Assembly: GCA_014529385.2 (NCBI GenBank)
Contig: CM043953.1
Coordinates: 93,315,342 to 93,379,341, forward strand
Direction of reading: 5' to 3'
Origin: Adiantum capillus-veneris
Lineage: Eukaryota; Streptophyta; Polypodiopsida; Polypodiales; Pteridaceae
DNA: 64,000 bases
Within the stretch, counting starts at the first letter, position 1; each line of letters opens with the position of its first letter. This document shows, in pieces, positions 45,423 through 57,471 of the stretch. Below the pieces are notes generated by a model, which did no database searches, was not told the DNA's origin, and saw only the letters and a list, made by a program, of their open reading frames with translations. The translations under genes and the position numbers were made by a program.

Positions 45423-47383
45423 TCATATGGCATATAAGTCAATTCCAGGATCATGCATATATATGTCACCTCCTGGGTCAAAAGCTAGCTCAAAACCCTC
45501 TACATCATAGAGTAACATCAGATTCCATGTAGCATCAGGTAGCACTAGATACTGCCATATTCCCTGTGCAATTGGCTCATCCAATTGTCGATCGTCAATC
45601 ACAGGTAAAAGCATTGGCAGTGCACCTTCACTCTCACTAGTATTGGAATCCCAATCTTGCATATCTAGATACATCAAGTCTCTGGAAAAACTCTCTTCAT
45701 TAGGCGCGAAAGATGCATCTGAAAACAATTCTTTATCTTGTAGAGGCTCAAAATCAAGTAGAGCCTCATCTAACAACTGCATAAGGTCATCATCAGCTGC
45801 ATTTGAACAAACTTGCTCATGTATGAATTTGGTTTGATTGACATCCTTAGCATCTGTGTTTGAGAACCCTTCCAAAGCTTTGTCCAATAAGCACATAAGG
45901 TCCAGGTCCACCGCTTCAGAAGTTTCCTCCATCTTGCACATCTCAGGTTGCTATAAACTAAGATTTTCACATATGACATGCATACTAAATACATTTGTTG
46001 TAGACTGCTCCTCAAGTCTTTTACCCTCATCCAAATATCTTTGCACTTATGCAGCAGAAAGTTCATCATGCCCATTGAAAATTTCATCTACTGCCCTGTT
46101 TGTATCATCGGCACAATGAAATCAATCATATTCATCAACAAGAGATTGCACTTCACTATGCACCCCCTCTGAATCAGCATCATCAAATTCATGATCATTC
46201 TGCCATAGTGTGAGCCCTGTGTCACAAATTCTTGATAGAGAAGAGGTTTGCTCCTCTTCTAAATCATCAGCAAATTCAGGATCAGCCTGCCAGATCGGTA
46301 GCTCTAGGTCATAGAAACTTATCAAAGAAGGAGTCTGCACCCCCTCTGATTCATCATCATCACATTCAAGACCAATTTTCCAATTTGGTAGCTGTGATTC
46401 ACAAAAGCTTGTCAATGAAGGAGTCGTCACCCCCTCTGAATCAAGTACACACTCTTGCTTAGCCAAGTCCTCAAAATCTGATTCATCCAAATTCGGTAAA
46501 TCTGGTATACCAAAATCCATGGTCCTGCTGCTCTCAACAGTAGCCCTGCTTTGACCTATGACATTTGTATCATTAATCAACTCTTTGGCAAAACCTGTAC
46601 CAGTATCTTCAATCACCTCTATGGTAGAATCTGTACCAGAAAAGTTTTGCTCTACTTCTGAGTCAGTAGCAAAAATATCAGCTGAAACCGAATCTTGATG
46701 CATGTCTTCTTGAATATGGTTGCACTCATTCACCTGCACAATTTCTTCCTGAGCTTTAGCCACTTCATTGTTTTAATCCCCTAATTTCTTTCCTCTTGTA
46801 CTACAGGTATATGTTCTTTGCAAAAATCACCTTCTGTATCTTGAAGCTGTAAAGCCTCACCCTCAAAGACTTCTACTTCATGCACGGCATCTGCAAATCC
46901 CAACTTTGCATATATAGCTTTGACTATGTCTTCATCATTAGCCTGTAAGAAGGTAGCATCTTGCACAATAAACTCATCAATCACAACTTCTAACTTTGAT
47001 CGTACTTGTCCTTGAATATCTGCGTAGTCTGGTAGACTTGAACTTTGTTCTTGATAGCTTTCATACTACTCATAACTTACTTGCACAATAGCTTCTTTGA
47101 AATCCTCCCAGTTGCCATTGCAGGCTCTGGTAACCTCTTGAATCTGCTCCTTTACATATGAACTCACTAACTGCTCAAAAGATTTGATCATCAACTCTTC
47201 TGGTATCCCTCCTACCTTGGTCTCCAGCTCATAGCGCTCTAGGTAGCCCTCTGGATCATATCCATCAAAGAGTCCTCTCTCGTCATATACTGCATCTAAA
47301 GCTGCATCCAAAGCTTCATCCATTTGATTTTTCTTCTTTACGGTCTCTATTTCAAGCAGAGATCCTTGAACCAATTGAAGCAT
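45423..47383 (-). pseudogene. Family N copy 2: acidic protein of unknown function
   Basis: Four - strand frames: 47383-47066, 46984-46781, 46763-46122 and 45941-45423. The first contains GIPEELMIKSFEQLVSSYVK, shared with copy 1. The third holds about four tandem repeats of roughly 30 residues built as (D)SEGV-TPSL-SF-LP-W-E-DD. The fourth repeats LDLMCLLDKALEGF and DDLMQLLDEALLDF. The whole is strongly acidic with no transmembrane segment and no retroelement enzyme motif. The frames are separated by stops and a frame change, so one long ORF has decayed. Homology between copies shows it is the element's own gene; it may be a gag-like or acquired protein. Confidence 0.6.
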
Positions 47384-47496
47384 CTTCGAAAAATCGGGAA
47401 CTATTGACTTATCATCAAAACCATTCGTACTTAATTATGCAATCATCTTCATCATCTGCTCTAAATTCTCCATCTTTACCTCCCACCCGGCTCGTT

Positions 47497-47513
47497 TCGC
47501 GTCGAGTTCACCA
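47497..47513 (-). promoter_or_regulatory. Candidate primer binding site, family N copy 2
   Basis: The - strand reads TGGTGAACTCGACGCGA four bases inside the LTR start; copy 1 has the matching site. The tRNA was not identified. Confidence 0.5.
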
Positions 47514-47517
47514 AAGA

Positions 47518-48172
47518 TGTCAAGGGATATGTGTTCGCTACGTGAGCCGGGCAGGCGCCTCTGGCTGTGGGAGGTGTAAAAGAGAGAGAACAAGAACAAC
47601 TGATGCAATTGACTCTGGAAATCGTCGTAATCATCAATTGATTGATTAATACATTTGAGTACAACTTAATCTTTAGCCAAGGTGGGCTGTTAACAGCACC
47701 GTCACTTGGATTGTCTGCTAACTAGGAGTTTAAGCTCTCGCTTTACATAATTAACTGGGTTGTTAATGACACCGGGGCTAACAATTATTTAATCAATCTC
47801 TAGTCGATGACGGTGATGGTAATTATCTCTTGTCGCTTCATCTGCTTCGAGTTCCCTTAGATCTTCAATTTTGTCAATTATTCCGTAGCTTCCTGCTCCT
47901 TATGCTTTGCACTGGCTTAATTTCCGTTCATAGTTTTTAACTTCTTCTTGCTCTTCAATTGCTAGCCAAAACTTTATCCCTTGCTTGCTTGCCTCAACCA
48001 GGCTCGTCCTGTGCCTCTTCTACTTTGACCGAGTTCTCCTTCTCAAGCTTGCTTTTGCATACTTTAAATTTCCCGCCTTAGTTGCTTCAGAAAAGCTTCA
48101 ATCTCCTTCCCTATTTTTCTTGCCCTTCTCCTTGCTCGATGCCCTTCTCCATCTCCCTTTTCTTCTCAAGGG
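47518..48172 (-). mobile_element. Family N copy 2, 5' LTR (truncated)
   Basis: 655 bp matching 42479-43136, starting TGTCAAGGGATATG. It breaks off at CTTCTCAAGGG, where copia integrase sequence begins. The remaining 1.5 kb of LTR is missing. Confidence 0.78.
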
Positions 48173-48897
48173 CAAAGTTCTCTGAACATTGTGTTTATGG
48201 TAAACAAAAGAGTGTAAACTTTCAAAAAGCAGGAAATGAAAGAAAAAATGACAAACTTGAATTGGTTCATTCTAATAAACATAGGTTATGTTATGAAGAA
48301 TAATTCCGATATGTTTTCCATATTTCAAAGGTGGAAATACTTTGTGGAGAATGAAGTAGGTACCAAGGTTAAATGCCTCATATCTGACAATGGAGGCGAA
48401 TATTGCAGCCAAGATTTTGAAAACTTTTGTGCTAGCAATGCAGTTTGGAGGCAAAGTAAAACCGCAAGGACATCTCAAGAAAATGGCTTTTTGGAAAGGA
48501 TCAACATAACAATCATGGAGCGAGCACGAAGCATGCGGCTACATGCATGCCTACCGCTTGAGCTTTGGATGGTAGTAGTAAGTACATTTGTGTACGCAAT
48601 CAACCGGTCACCCTCAATGGCATTGGATGGGGGAGTTCCAGAAGAGGCATGGACATGTAAACCGGTGAATTATGCATTTCCCAAAGTTTTCGGATGCGAG
48701 CCTTTTATGCACATAGACAAAAGCCTAAGGTCAAAGATAAATGCAAAGTTCAAAAAGTGTTTCTTCATTGGCTATGGAGAATTTGACTTTGGGTATCACC
48801 TATGGAATTCTGAAGATGGTAAAATCTTTAGAAGTAGGGATGTAATTTTCAATGAGCAAAATATGTACAAAGACTACTTAGAAAGAAAACAAACAAA
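48173..48897 (+). pseudogene. Copia copy 2, integrase fragment
   Basis: Begins inside the GAG-pre-integrase region (CVYGKQKSVNFQK) and keeps the core: Asp in CLISDNGGEYCS, Glu in ENGFLERINITIMERAR, then VFGCEPFMHIDKSLRS and RDVIFNEQNMYKDYLERKQT. The first catalytic Asp (HSD) is lost: LVHS is followed directly by NKHRL in a shifted frame. It is the same family as the - strand copia at 36648-42186 but lies on the + strand. It is split at 48897 by the - strand element. Confidence 0.85.
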
Positions 48898-49268
48898 TGA
48901 TGAGTGTGCGTGTACGCGGATGCGTGCGTGTGTACGTGGTGCGGTGCATGCAAAGAAGGGGGAAGAGCACAAGCCAATGTGGGTGGAGCAGCCTCACAAG
49001 ACTTAAGATGAGGAGCTCCTTATTCTCATTACATCCTTATTCTCATATATAATGAAGAATAAGGATATGTACACATGTGAGCGGGCGACCGGACAGTGGA
49101 CGTCGGGGCGGGCAAAAGACGGAGCGCCTTTACCCCAACAATCTCCCACTTAAAGGTGATGCACCGATAAGTGAGGCCTACTAGCTAAACTACTAGTATG
49201 TACAAGAAACTAAGTGAGAGACTCTCTCAACCTACACCCACTAGCTCACTCTGTCGATCTACACGTAG

Positions 49269-49751
49269 TCATATCGGCTCTGGTGGTAGGCGAGTGTGCG
49301 TACCCATGCTAGAGCCTGCATGTAAATCCCGCAGACAAATTTGTATGGTCTGCAAAGCTCCACGAAGCGTAATGCTAGTGTTGGCCACCGTACGACTGAC
49401 AATCCCTGCTGCAAATGCTCCCACTACAGCTGCTAGGTCGGGCCTCGACAGCAACAAGTCAAACATGAGACGCCCGAACGTTGACAAAATCTGTGCAAGG
49501 TTAGATGTACTCGCCTCCCCTACGCTATCTGCAATCACTGCATCCTCAGGACTGCCCATTGTGTATGGATGTGTCAACATCGACACTGGGGAAGCTATGT
49601 CCCTCTCACCCATAGGCAAAACTGTGCATCCTGACACCAACTCATCAGCCTCTAACATGAGCATGTCAAAAAACTCCATATCTGTCAGCTCTGTCTGTGT
49701 CTCTTGGGAGCAGACATACTCTACCTCTTCTTGCACAAAGTCTGACAACAA
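49269..49751 (-). CDS. Hypothetical protein in the 48898-54962 element
   Basis: A 160-codon frame near the 3' LTR, where RT/RNase H would normally end. It is acidic at the N-terminus (FVQEEVEYVCSQETQTELTD), with a hydrophobic middle (DLAAVVGAFAAGIVS) and a short basic C-terminus. It is not recognised as any pol domain. The frame may be fortuitous, but its amino-acid make-up is not that of a low-complexity shadow. Confidence 0.35.
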   Translation of the reverse strand: MLSDFVQEEVEYVCSQETQTELTDMEFFDMLMLEADELVSGCTVLPMGERDIASPVSMLTHPYTMGSPEDAVIADSVGEASTSNLAQILSTFGRLMFDLLLSRPDLAAVVGAFAAGIVSRTVANTSITLRGALQTIQICLRDLHAGSSMGTHTRLPPEPI

Positions 49752-50080
49752 CTGTTGTCTCTCACTAGAGCACTACCACTCTATCTCTGTCTCTACAGAG
49801 TCTACTAGCACCTCCTGCATAGCTATATGCTCTGTCTCTTGAGCATGATGGAGATCACTGGCGAAAAAGACATGTCTCGCCTCTCACTCAAAGCATGCTA
49901 GCAACAAAATTGAGAGTGCGCAGTCTTGAATCTCAGACACATACATAGGATATACCAGGCCGCTGCGAGCTCCTCTGGCAATCACTAGTTAACCGCAATG
50001 CATCTGGAAATACTGCTCTCTAAGCAGTACCTGACAACTAGAAACTGCCAACTCTCTCACTGAGATCAAGCTCTTCTCAA

Positions 50081-50580
50081 CTAAGGAACATAGCGCACAT
50101 GTCGTACCGTGTATGACGCACCACTAGGCAATGACAAACAAACATCTCCTGCACCCTCTATGTCAAACACCAAACCATCGGCCAAGTGCACACAACCAAG
50201 TCTCCCACTAGAAAATGTGCTAAACCACTCATGACATGGTGTGACATGGAAAACTACATCGCTATCTAGTAACCATTGCGGCAAAAGTGTGCTAACCATA
50301 GACAAATTTGCAAGAGGTACACTGGAGGCAAGCGTGACATCATCGCCACTAGCATAGACTGCCATTGGAACTGTCTCTCTAACATCTGCCAAATCCGTAT
50401 CTGCATCTCACATACATCTCTGATGCTATCTCATACGTCTGAAACAATGGCATCTAATGTGCCCTGTGTGACTGCAATGCCAATAGTGCATGTATCGGCA
50501 AGAATGAGACCGCCATCTCGCAATGTCACTCATGTCTGTTGCCATAAGCGAACGCCAAAATGGCAACAGTGGGAGATCAC
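50081..50580 (-). pseudogene. gag zinc knuckle and copia-type protease remnant
   Basis: 50392-50081 reads WLLDSDVVFHVTPCHEWFST, GCVHLADGLVFDIEGAG and SYTVRHVRYVP, a clear copia retropepsin. The DSG active site has become DSD, which should inactivate it. Upstream on the - strand (50580-50400) Cys/His-rich sequence (WHCSHTGH) is a decayed CCHC knuckle. These are the only pol-type motifs found in this element. Confidence 0.65.
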
Positions 50581-50857
50581 TCGACCACTATGCTAATAAA
50601 GCATAAACCAACCAGTAGCTCAATAGTGAAAACCTGTAAGTTGCATGCTGTAGTCTCACGCTTGTAATATGCGTCGATGTGAGAACATGAAGCAAAATCA
50701 AAGGAAACCTGTAACCACTACGAGCATACTATAAATGAATGGCTAAGAGCCAAAGTATGGCGAGAAATCAAGGAAAATATGATAGAATCTCCCCTGTAAA
50801 CTAAGCAAAACCTCAAGTACAATCTCAGCCAAAAACCTGTTAGGTGAAAGCTAAGGA

Positions 50858-51280
50858 GGGTGATGCCGGAGGGGGTTCATGGAGAGATGCAGGTGCAGCA
50901 CAAAATTGAACGAGAGAGGAGAGAGAGAGACTCGATACTACTTTCAATTAAAACTAACACGCTTATTGATTAATTTGTGTGTAAAGACCTTACAATATAA
51001 AAAGAAATTTGGCATGCAAACTTCACATAGACTGAACTTTTATTTGCATGCCTTGTGTGGCTTGTTCCCACGGGTATAACGACAAATTAGCTGAACAAAT
51101 CTAAGGCGGGTGATGCCGGAGGGGGTTCATGGCGAGATGTAGGTGCAACAAAAAAATTGGACGAGAGAGGAGAGAGAGAGAACTCGATACTGCTTGCAAT
51201 TAAAACTAACACGCTTATTGATTGATTTGTTTGTAAAGACCTTACCCACAGGTATACCAACAAATTAGCCGAACTTGGGC
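50858..51280. repeat. Partial tandem duplication within left LTR of nested element
   Basis: GGTGATGCCGGAGGGGGTTC occurs at about 50860 and again at about 51110. The second copy repeats most of the LTR but lacks the block with GGCATGCAAACTTCAC. The right LTR has a single copy. Confidence 0.82.
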
Positions 51281-52586
51281 TTGAATACCTAACAATCCCC
51301 CCCTCAAGCCGAACTGGACAAGCAACTCATGATACCTCGATTTTTTGGTGTACTCGTCAACCGTGAGTTTTAGGTTCTCTCACAACCAAGGATTTCTGGT
51401 GTATCCATAACCTGGTGCTATGATAGTAGAGCCCCCCCTTGAACAGATAGGGTGTAGGTCAAAAAATTAGCTACCAAAATGGAGTTTTTGGTTCACTGCC
51501 AAACCTTGGGTTTAAGGTGTACCCAATAACCTCATGAAAGTGCAACAAAAAATGGACTGAGAACAAATACGTTTGGGAGGTCTTACCACATGATTTTCGT
51601 GGCAGTATCTACAACCCGTACAAATTTGATATAATGATAACTGACAAGAAATAATGTAAAAGAAAAAGCTTTGACTGGAAAGTTTATGACAAAACAAGAC
51701 TATAACACTGAACTGGTAAGATAAGTTGTGAAAACTTGTATTGCAATCTCGAAGCAAATGTGGATGTTCAGCATTTGTTGATGTACCTCTTGGTTCTTGA
51801 AGCAAATCTTCTTTGAAAAGATAGTTCGACAGTTGTCGTAGTGATAGAGCTTGCTATGCATGCATTTGAACTTTGTCCAATACTGACATAGACTTAGAAA
51901 GTCAAATTTGGAATGACATATTTGAATTTGTTGAGTTATCAAATCGTCCATCATCAAGCTTAACTGCCTCTATACTTGCATTTTAAATGCTTGTCGGAAA
52001 TATAATTGCCACCCACTAGCAAACTTAGTCTCAAACGCTCTACAGTCGAGACTGCAATAGTCTGACCGATATGCCGGACTGCGGGGTGTGAATGGCCTTA
52101 TGTGTGAATTATCACACTATGTGGGAACCCTAGTTTCAATAGGGGTGAGTTAAGCAAATCCTTAAAAAAAACGAGTCTGCAGCTTACAGACACAATGCTA
52201 TCAAAAAACTGCCATAGGGTGGCCTTGATGAGTCTTGCCCGCCTTGCCAATGCCAGTACACAGAGAATAGTGGGTTATGCTCGGCCTCGTCTGCACGCTA
52301 TGCTTCCCTCTGTGATGCCCTGTGTTGCTTGTTGTAGTCGACCTTGCTCGATCTCTGGGTGCCTTTACTGCTCACGAGGCTGGCTGCCGTTTGTTAGCCC
52401 TCTGTGGTGGAGCCAGCTGAATACTTCAGCCCCCGCCGGTTATTCAAAAGCTTTTTTTGCTCGCTTGTCTTCCAGCTGTGAGCCGACTTGAGTGCCTTCT
52501 GCAGCGCCCTAGCCAACTTGGCCATGAAGCAACAACGCCTGAGTACTGGACAGCGCCAAGGATCACCTGCTGCAGTGAGCACCAAA

Positions 52587-52598
52587 GCTCTGATACCA
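52587..52598 (-). promoter_or_regulatory. Primer binding site of nested element, tRNA-iMet type
   Basis: Perfect TGGTATCAGAGC on the - strand, two bases from the LTR. Confidence 0.92.
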
Positions 52599-52887
52599 TA
52601 TGTTAGGTGAAAGCTAAGGTGGGTAATGTCGGAGGGGGTTCATGGCGAGATGCAAATGCATCAGAAAATTGAACGAGAGAGGAGAGAGAGAGAGAACTCG
52701 ATACTGCTTGCAATTAAAACTAACACGCTTATTGATTGATTTGTGTGTAAAGACCTTACAATATAAATAGGAATTTGGCATGCAAGCTGCACATAGACTG
52801 AACTTTTATTTGCATGCCTTGTGAGGCTTTTTCCCACGGGTATACCTACAAATTAGCTGAACTCGGGCTTGAATACCTAATAAAACC

Positions 52888-54723
52888 ATGCCAAATTGGC
52901 AACAAAGTGGGAGGTAACTCGACCACTACACAATGCTCAAAAGCATGATCAATCGCATCAAAACTGGCGCTCACATATGCCTAAAATCAACTCCACACTC
53001 TGCAAACTTTGCAAGCATAAACTGGGACAAACTGCTCAACCGAGCGTAAAGCGCATAACCATATATGCAAGTAGAGAGCAAACTAGCTCAAAACGCATCC
53101 CACGAGAGAAACTGCTCGCAAATTATTTGCAAAAACCTGTGAAACCTGTGACTGTCTATCTATAGCCACACAAGCATTCACAATCACAATCCTCACTCTT
53201 GGGAGAGTGGGTACAAGAACACCAAACTGTGTCCAAACTGACAAAACCTGTCAAAATTTGTCAAAGTGAGAGTAAGCACTCAATAACTGTCAAAGTGGAA
53301 ATATATCGACCACTATAGAAGATGGCATAACACTGCAAACTTTTATGCCGAGAAGATAGGGAAAAACGAAGAGAATTTTCTTTGCAAAATGAGTCAAAAC
53401 CCAACGCAAACCATAAGCCAAAAAACTACAGATATCTGCCAAAATGGGAGTCAACTCGACCACTAAACCATTAGAGAGCAAACTGTGAATACGTGCAAAC
53501 CATGGCGAGAATTTGGGAAAAATCCGATAGAGTTTCCCCTGGAAACTGAGCAAAAACTCAAAAAATCTCACCAAATCGCATAAAAACTAGACACACAGTG
53601 TCTCAATAAACAGATCCACAAATGGTCTACATACGCTGCCAAAAGCCTGGCAAACTGGCTCACTCCTGATCGAGTGGCTCTACGGACATGTACCTTTCCA
53701 AAAACACATGTAAACCTGTAAATCTGCTACCTGCAAGCTATACCTAGCTCAAGCTGTATCCACATAAGCATACATAGCCTGAAACTGCACCAAACTATGC
53801 GAAAAATGCTCTCTAGTGCTTCGCACAAGCTGCTCGCAACCTGTAAGCAAAACCGTTGAAGAACTGGCAACTACTACCTCATCGATCGATAAACACGTCG
53901 ATCAAAAAAGCCTATCAAGAGCTATGTGCACTCAAGGGAGAAATTCGCTCTAGGATGGTCCGTCAAAGCCGTATCTGTCGGTATGTGTTGTCGAAGCCGA
54001 AACTGGAGATGACCATCGAAGTGGTAAAGCCGAGGATGGCCGTCGGAGCCGTCTTCCGTCGTCGGGCGGAAGTGCCAATGCTATGGCTGCCTGTGCTTGA
54101 AGTCGAGAAAACGCTAGATGTTGGCTTCCACCATCGAGCGAAAGCACGCTAGTCGAATAGCCGCAAATCGGTGTCGAAATTGATGTGCCAAGCTGAGCCA
54201 TCAATTCTCAAGGCCGTAGACGATGCTAGAAGACCAAACTCGAGTTGATACATGATAACGCCGGGCTTACTCGCCCGCATGTAGCCAGTGTGTTCTCACA
54301 CAGTTTGCTTCCTCTCAATATTCTTTCACTCTCCAAGTAGTTTTGAAAAAACACAGTCTCTGTGTTTTGGATTTTTGACCCACATTCACTCCAAATTAGA
54401 AAACAATTTTTCTACAAAGTTGTAGATCTTGAAGAGATCCATGTTTTGATAAAAAAAAGTTTTGAATTCGGAGCTTCCTAGCTCAAGTTATGGTCAAAAT
54501 ATTGAACAGCTGTCAAGCTGCCAAACCTGAGCAACCTGCTTCTCAGTGTCCCTAGCTCACAGAAAACTTGATCTCTCTCTCCCCTTTTTCCTGGTGGAGT
54601 GTAAGCTCATGTTACCTTGATCTCGGAGATCTACTTTCCGAATTCGTGTTGAACTGCCTCCAATCCGACGCCGCCAAGCACCAAACTCCGTCGCCACCGT
54701 CTAGCCGTAGCTCTGAGATCAAT
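52888..54723 (-). other. Interior of the 48898-54962 element, gag side
   Basis: Repeated phrases (GTCAACTCGACCACTA, AACTGGGACAAACTG) give it a diffuse internal periodicity. No clear gag core could be read on the - strand; short open frames at 53950-54204 and 53290-53574 have no known domains. Probably decayed gag and leader. Confidence 0.4.
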
Positions 54724-54967
54724 TGATGAGTGCACATGTGCGAGGATGCATGCGTGCATGGTGCAATGCGTGCGGGGAAGGGGGAAGAGCACAAGCCGGT
54801 GTGGGTGGAGCAGCCTCACAGGACTTAAGATGAGGAGCTCCTTATTCTCATTACATCCTTATTCTCATATGTAATGAAGAATAAGAGTATGTACACATGT
54901 GGGTGGACGAACAGACAGTGGACGTTCGGACGGGCAAAAGGCGGAGCACCTTTACCCCAACAACAAA

Positions 54968-55900
54968 AGATACAGGTGATGAGTAGGACGGTGAAGACTC
55001 AAGGAGTGCAAGTGGTGACAATGTGCAACAACGTCAACCAAATGAGGAGCCTCAACCTATGCCCCAAAGATGTACGAGAGCAAGTAGACCTCCAGAAATC
55101 TTTGTTCCTTTCTTCAACCATCTCTTGGTCTCAGATTCTGGAGATCCAGAATCATACGAAGAAGATATGCAACAAAAATCCAAAGAAGAATGGATAAAGT
55201 GCATGCAAGTGGAGATGGACTCATTGTTGTAAAAATGAACTCAATTAGGCTTGTCTTAAGCCTTGTGGCTGCTCATGACTTAAATCTTGAGTAAATGGAT
55301 GTAAAAACGACATTCCCTCATGGTGACTTAGAAAGGAAATTTACATGCTTGATTAAAGAAGAGCTTGTATGGTCTAAAGCAATGGTCTAAAGCAAGCATA
55401 AAGACGATGGTACTTGAAGTTCGATCGATGGGTGCTCGATCATGGATTTAGAAGATGCAACTCAGATCATTGCATCTACACAAATAATTTGGAAGATGGG
55501 AAGTTCATCATCCTAATGATGTATGTTGATTGCAAGTGCTAACATGCAGGATATCAAATACCTAAAAGAGGAGTTGTCTAAATCTTTTTCAATGAAATAT
55601 TTAGGTGTTGCAAAGAGGATACTTGGCATGAATATATCAAGGGACATGATGAAACAGACAATAAACCTATCTAAAGAAGATTACATCAAGAAGGTACTAG
55701 AAAGGCTTGCAATGCAAGATGCAAAATCAGTTTCTACACCTTTGGCTAGTCACTTTAAACTAACCAAGGATATGTGTCCAAAGACACAAGGGGAGATAGC
55801 CTGTATGTCTAAAGTTTCATATGGTGTAGCGGTAGGTTCTCTAATGTATGCTATGGTCTGGACAAGGCCAGACATTTCACATGCGTGTGGGAGTTGTGAG
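54968..55900 (+). pseudogene. Copia copy 2, linker and reverse transcriptase
   Basis: Continues from 48897 after the insertion: NVQQRQPNEEPQPMPQRCTR, then a decayed RT N-terminus with stops (55200-55520), then LKEELSKSFSMKYLGVAKRI, YIKKVLERLAMQDAKSVSTP and LMYAMVWTRPDISHA (55523-55880). The catalytic YVDD region near 55510 reads MMYVD with a frame change. Cut at 55900 by the solo LTR. Confidence 0.82.
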
Positions 55901-56064
55901 TGTTGGGTATGCAAGCCCAATATGTCAAGTGTCAAATCCGTGGGAATCGCCTCATACAGCATGCAAGTAAGAGAAGTAGTTTGCATGGCACGAACACTTT
56001 TATATTAAGCTTTTGTAAACAAAAAAATAGATTATCAATCAAGCATAACGTTATTTTTCTTTGC

Positions 56065-56109
<45 letters not shown>

Positions 56110-56170
56110 GCACCTGCACCTCGCCATGGCACCTCACCGTCTGCATCCACCATAGGCCTGCAACCCATCA
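55901..56170. mobile_element. 270-bp solo LTR inside copia RT
   Basis: Starts TGTTGGGTATGC and ends CAACCCATCA, flanked by GTGAG (left) and ATGAG (right), a 5-bp duplication with one mismatch. Its removal rejoins the copia reading at VGVVSRFMDN. A (CT)n tract lies at 56069-56105. Confidence 0.75.
56069..56105. repeat. (CT)n microsatellite
   Basis: About 18 CT units in the solo LTR. Confidence 0.93.
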
Positions 56171-56811
56171 ATGAGTAGGTTCATGGACAATCTAGGTAAA
56201 GAGCACTAGCAAGCTGTGAAGTGGGTACTTAGGTATCTGAAAGGGAGAACAAAAAATGCTTTGTATTTTGGAGGCACTGATATTTTCTTACAAGGTTATG
56301 ATGATGCAGATATGGCAGGTGACAAAGATACTTGAAGGAGCACTAATGACTATGTCTTCACAATTGGAGGCACAACAATAAGATGGGCTTCAAAGCTGCA
56401 GAAAGTGGTCTCACTTTATACCACGGAAGTAGAATATGTAGCAATAACGGAGGCAAGTAAAGAGATTCTGTGGCTTCACAGATTCTTAGAGGAGCTTGGA
56501 TACAAGCAAGACAATTGTGTATTATACAGTGATAGTCAAACCGCCATTCATCTTGCAAAGAATTCAGCATTTCACTTAAATGAAAATCACATTGAGGAGA
56601 GATATCACTTCATAAGCACTCTTTTGGAAGAGGGATAGCTAAAGCTAGGAAAGGTACACACAAGTGAAAATCCTGCAGACATGTTTACAAAGGTAGTCTC
56701 AACAAGGAGCAGTTGAGCTCTTGCTCATCTTCAATCGGCATTCAAGGATAAGAAGCCAATATGAAAAGCAGTCACATGTTTGGTGTGGAGATCAGTCTCC
56801 AAGTGGGAGAT
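56171..56811 (+). pseudogene. Copia copy 2, RT end and RNase H
   Basis: Reads WVLRYLKGRTKNALYFGGTD, VSLYTTEVEYVAITEASKEI, RFLEELGYKQDNCVLYSDSQ and AIHLAKNSAFHLNENHIEER, with stops at several places, and ends in VHTSENPADMFTK. The polypurine tract CCAAGTGGGAGAT (56799-56811) directly precedes the 3' LTR. Confidence 0.85.
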
Positions 56812-57422
56812 TGTTAAGTGTGGAGCCTGATTTATCCCTTGTAATTTGTAGTATTAAAAACACACATTTGTAAGGTCCCCATTATGAGGAGAAGCCATCA
56901 TGCGTGAAAAAAATCACTAGCCAAAAAACCAAAAATTCACGCCTAGTTTGTCGAAAGATTCCTTTTTGTCAAATATTATAGTCGGACGACGATCGAAAAG
57001 TGGTCGAAAAACGATCGGTTGGTTGGCCGGTGGACAATAGTCAATGGCCGATGATCAAATTCAATGGCCAATGAACAATTTCAAGATGTACTTGTCTTCT
57101 CAAGGGTGGCCACACATGGGTGCATTGGAGAGTCCAACTTGGACTTGTCTACACAAAGGTGGCTACACACGGCTGCCTCTCATGAGAGAGGGTAACACTT
57201 TTGGCCTATAAAAGGAGTCCTCTTCTACACACAAAGAAGCATTGTGGTGCTTTGTGAAGTTGATGCAACAAGGTGGGTGTGAAGTGGTGAGAGTGAAGCA
57301 AGGCAGGTGCTCTATTCAGGGCATAATCCCTTTGTAAACTACTTCTTGTTTGAAGTACTAAAGCCATTGAGTGGCTGCTTTTCTGTGGACGTAGCCCACA
57401 TTGGGTGAACCACGTATATCGT

Positions 57423-57471
<49 letters not shown>

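Larger units (their letters stand above)
50838..52882 (-). mobile_element. Small nested LTR element, AAACC target duplication
   Basis: 2,045 bp bounded by LTRs starting TGTTAGGTGAAAGC at 50838 and 52601 and ending CCTAACA (left, about 51293) and CCTAATA (right, 52882). AAACC flanks both sides (50833-50837 and 52883-52887). A perfect iMet PBS complement (GCTCTGATACCA, 52587-52598) lies next to the right LTR, and a C-rich polypurine complement (ATCCCCCCCTCAAG) follows the left one, so it is on the - strand. The 1.3-kb interior has no recognised gene. Size and content fit a TRIM/LARD-type non-autonomous element. Confidence 0.88.
48898..54962 (-). mobile_element. Non-autonomous copia-like LTR element, ACAAA target duplication
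   Basis: Bounded by LTRs of about 240 bp (48898-49140 and 54724-54962; TGATGAGTG...CCCCAACA). ACAAA flanks both sides (48893-48897 and 54963-54967), and its removal restores the copia reading. ATCTCCCACTTA after the left LTR is a polypurine complement, and GCTCTGAGATCAA before the right LTR is a decayed iMet-type PBS, so the element is on the - strand. RT and integrase are absent. The LTRs differ at roughly a tenth of positions by eye, so it is old. A second LTR element is nested inside (50838-52882). Confidence 0.85.
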
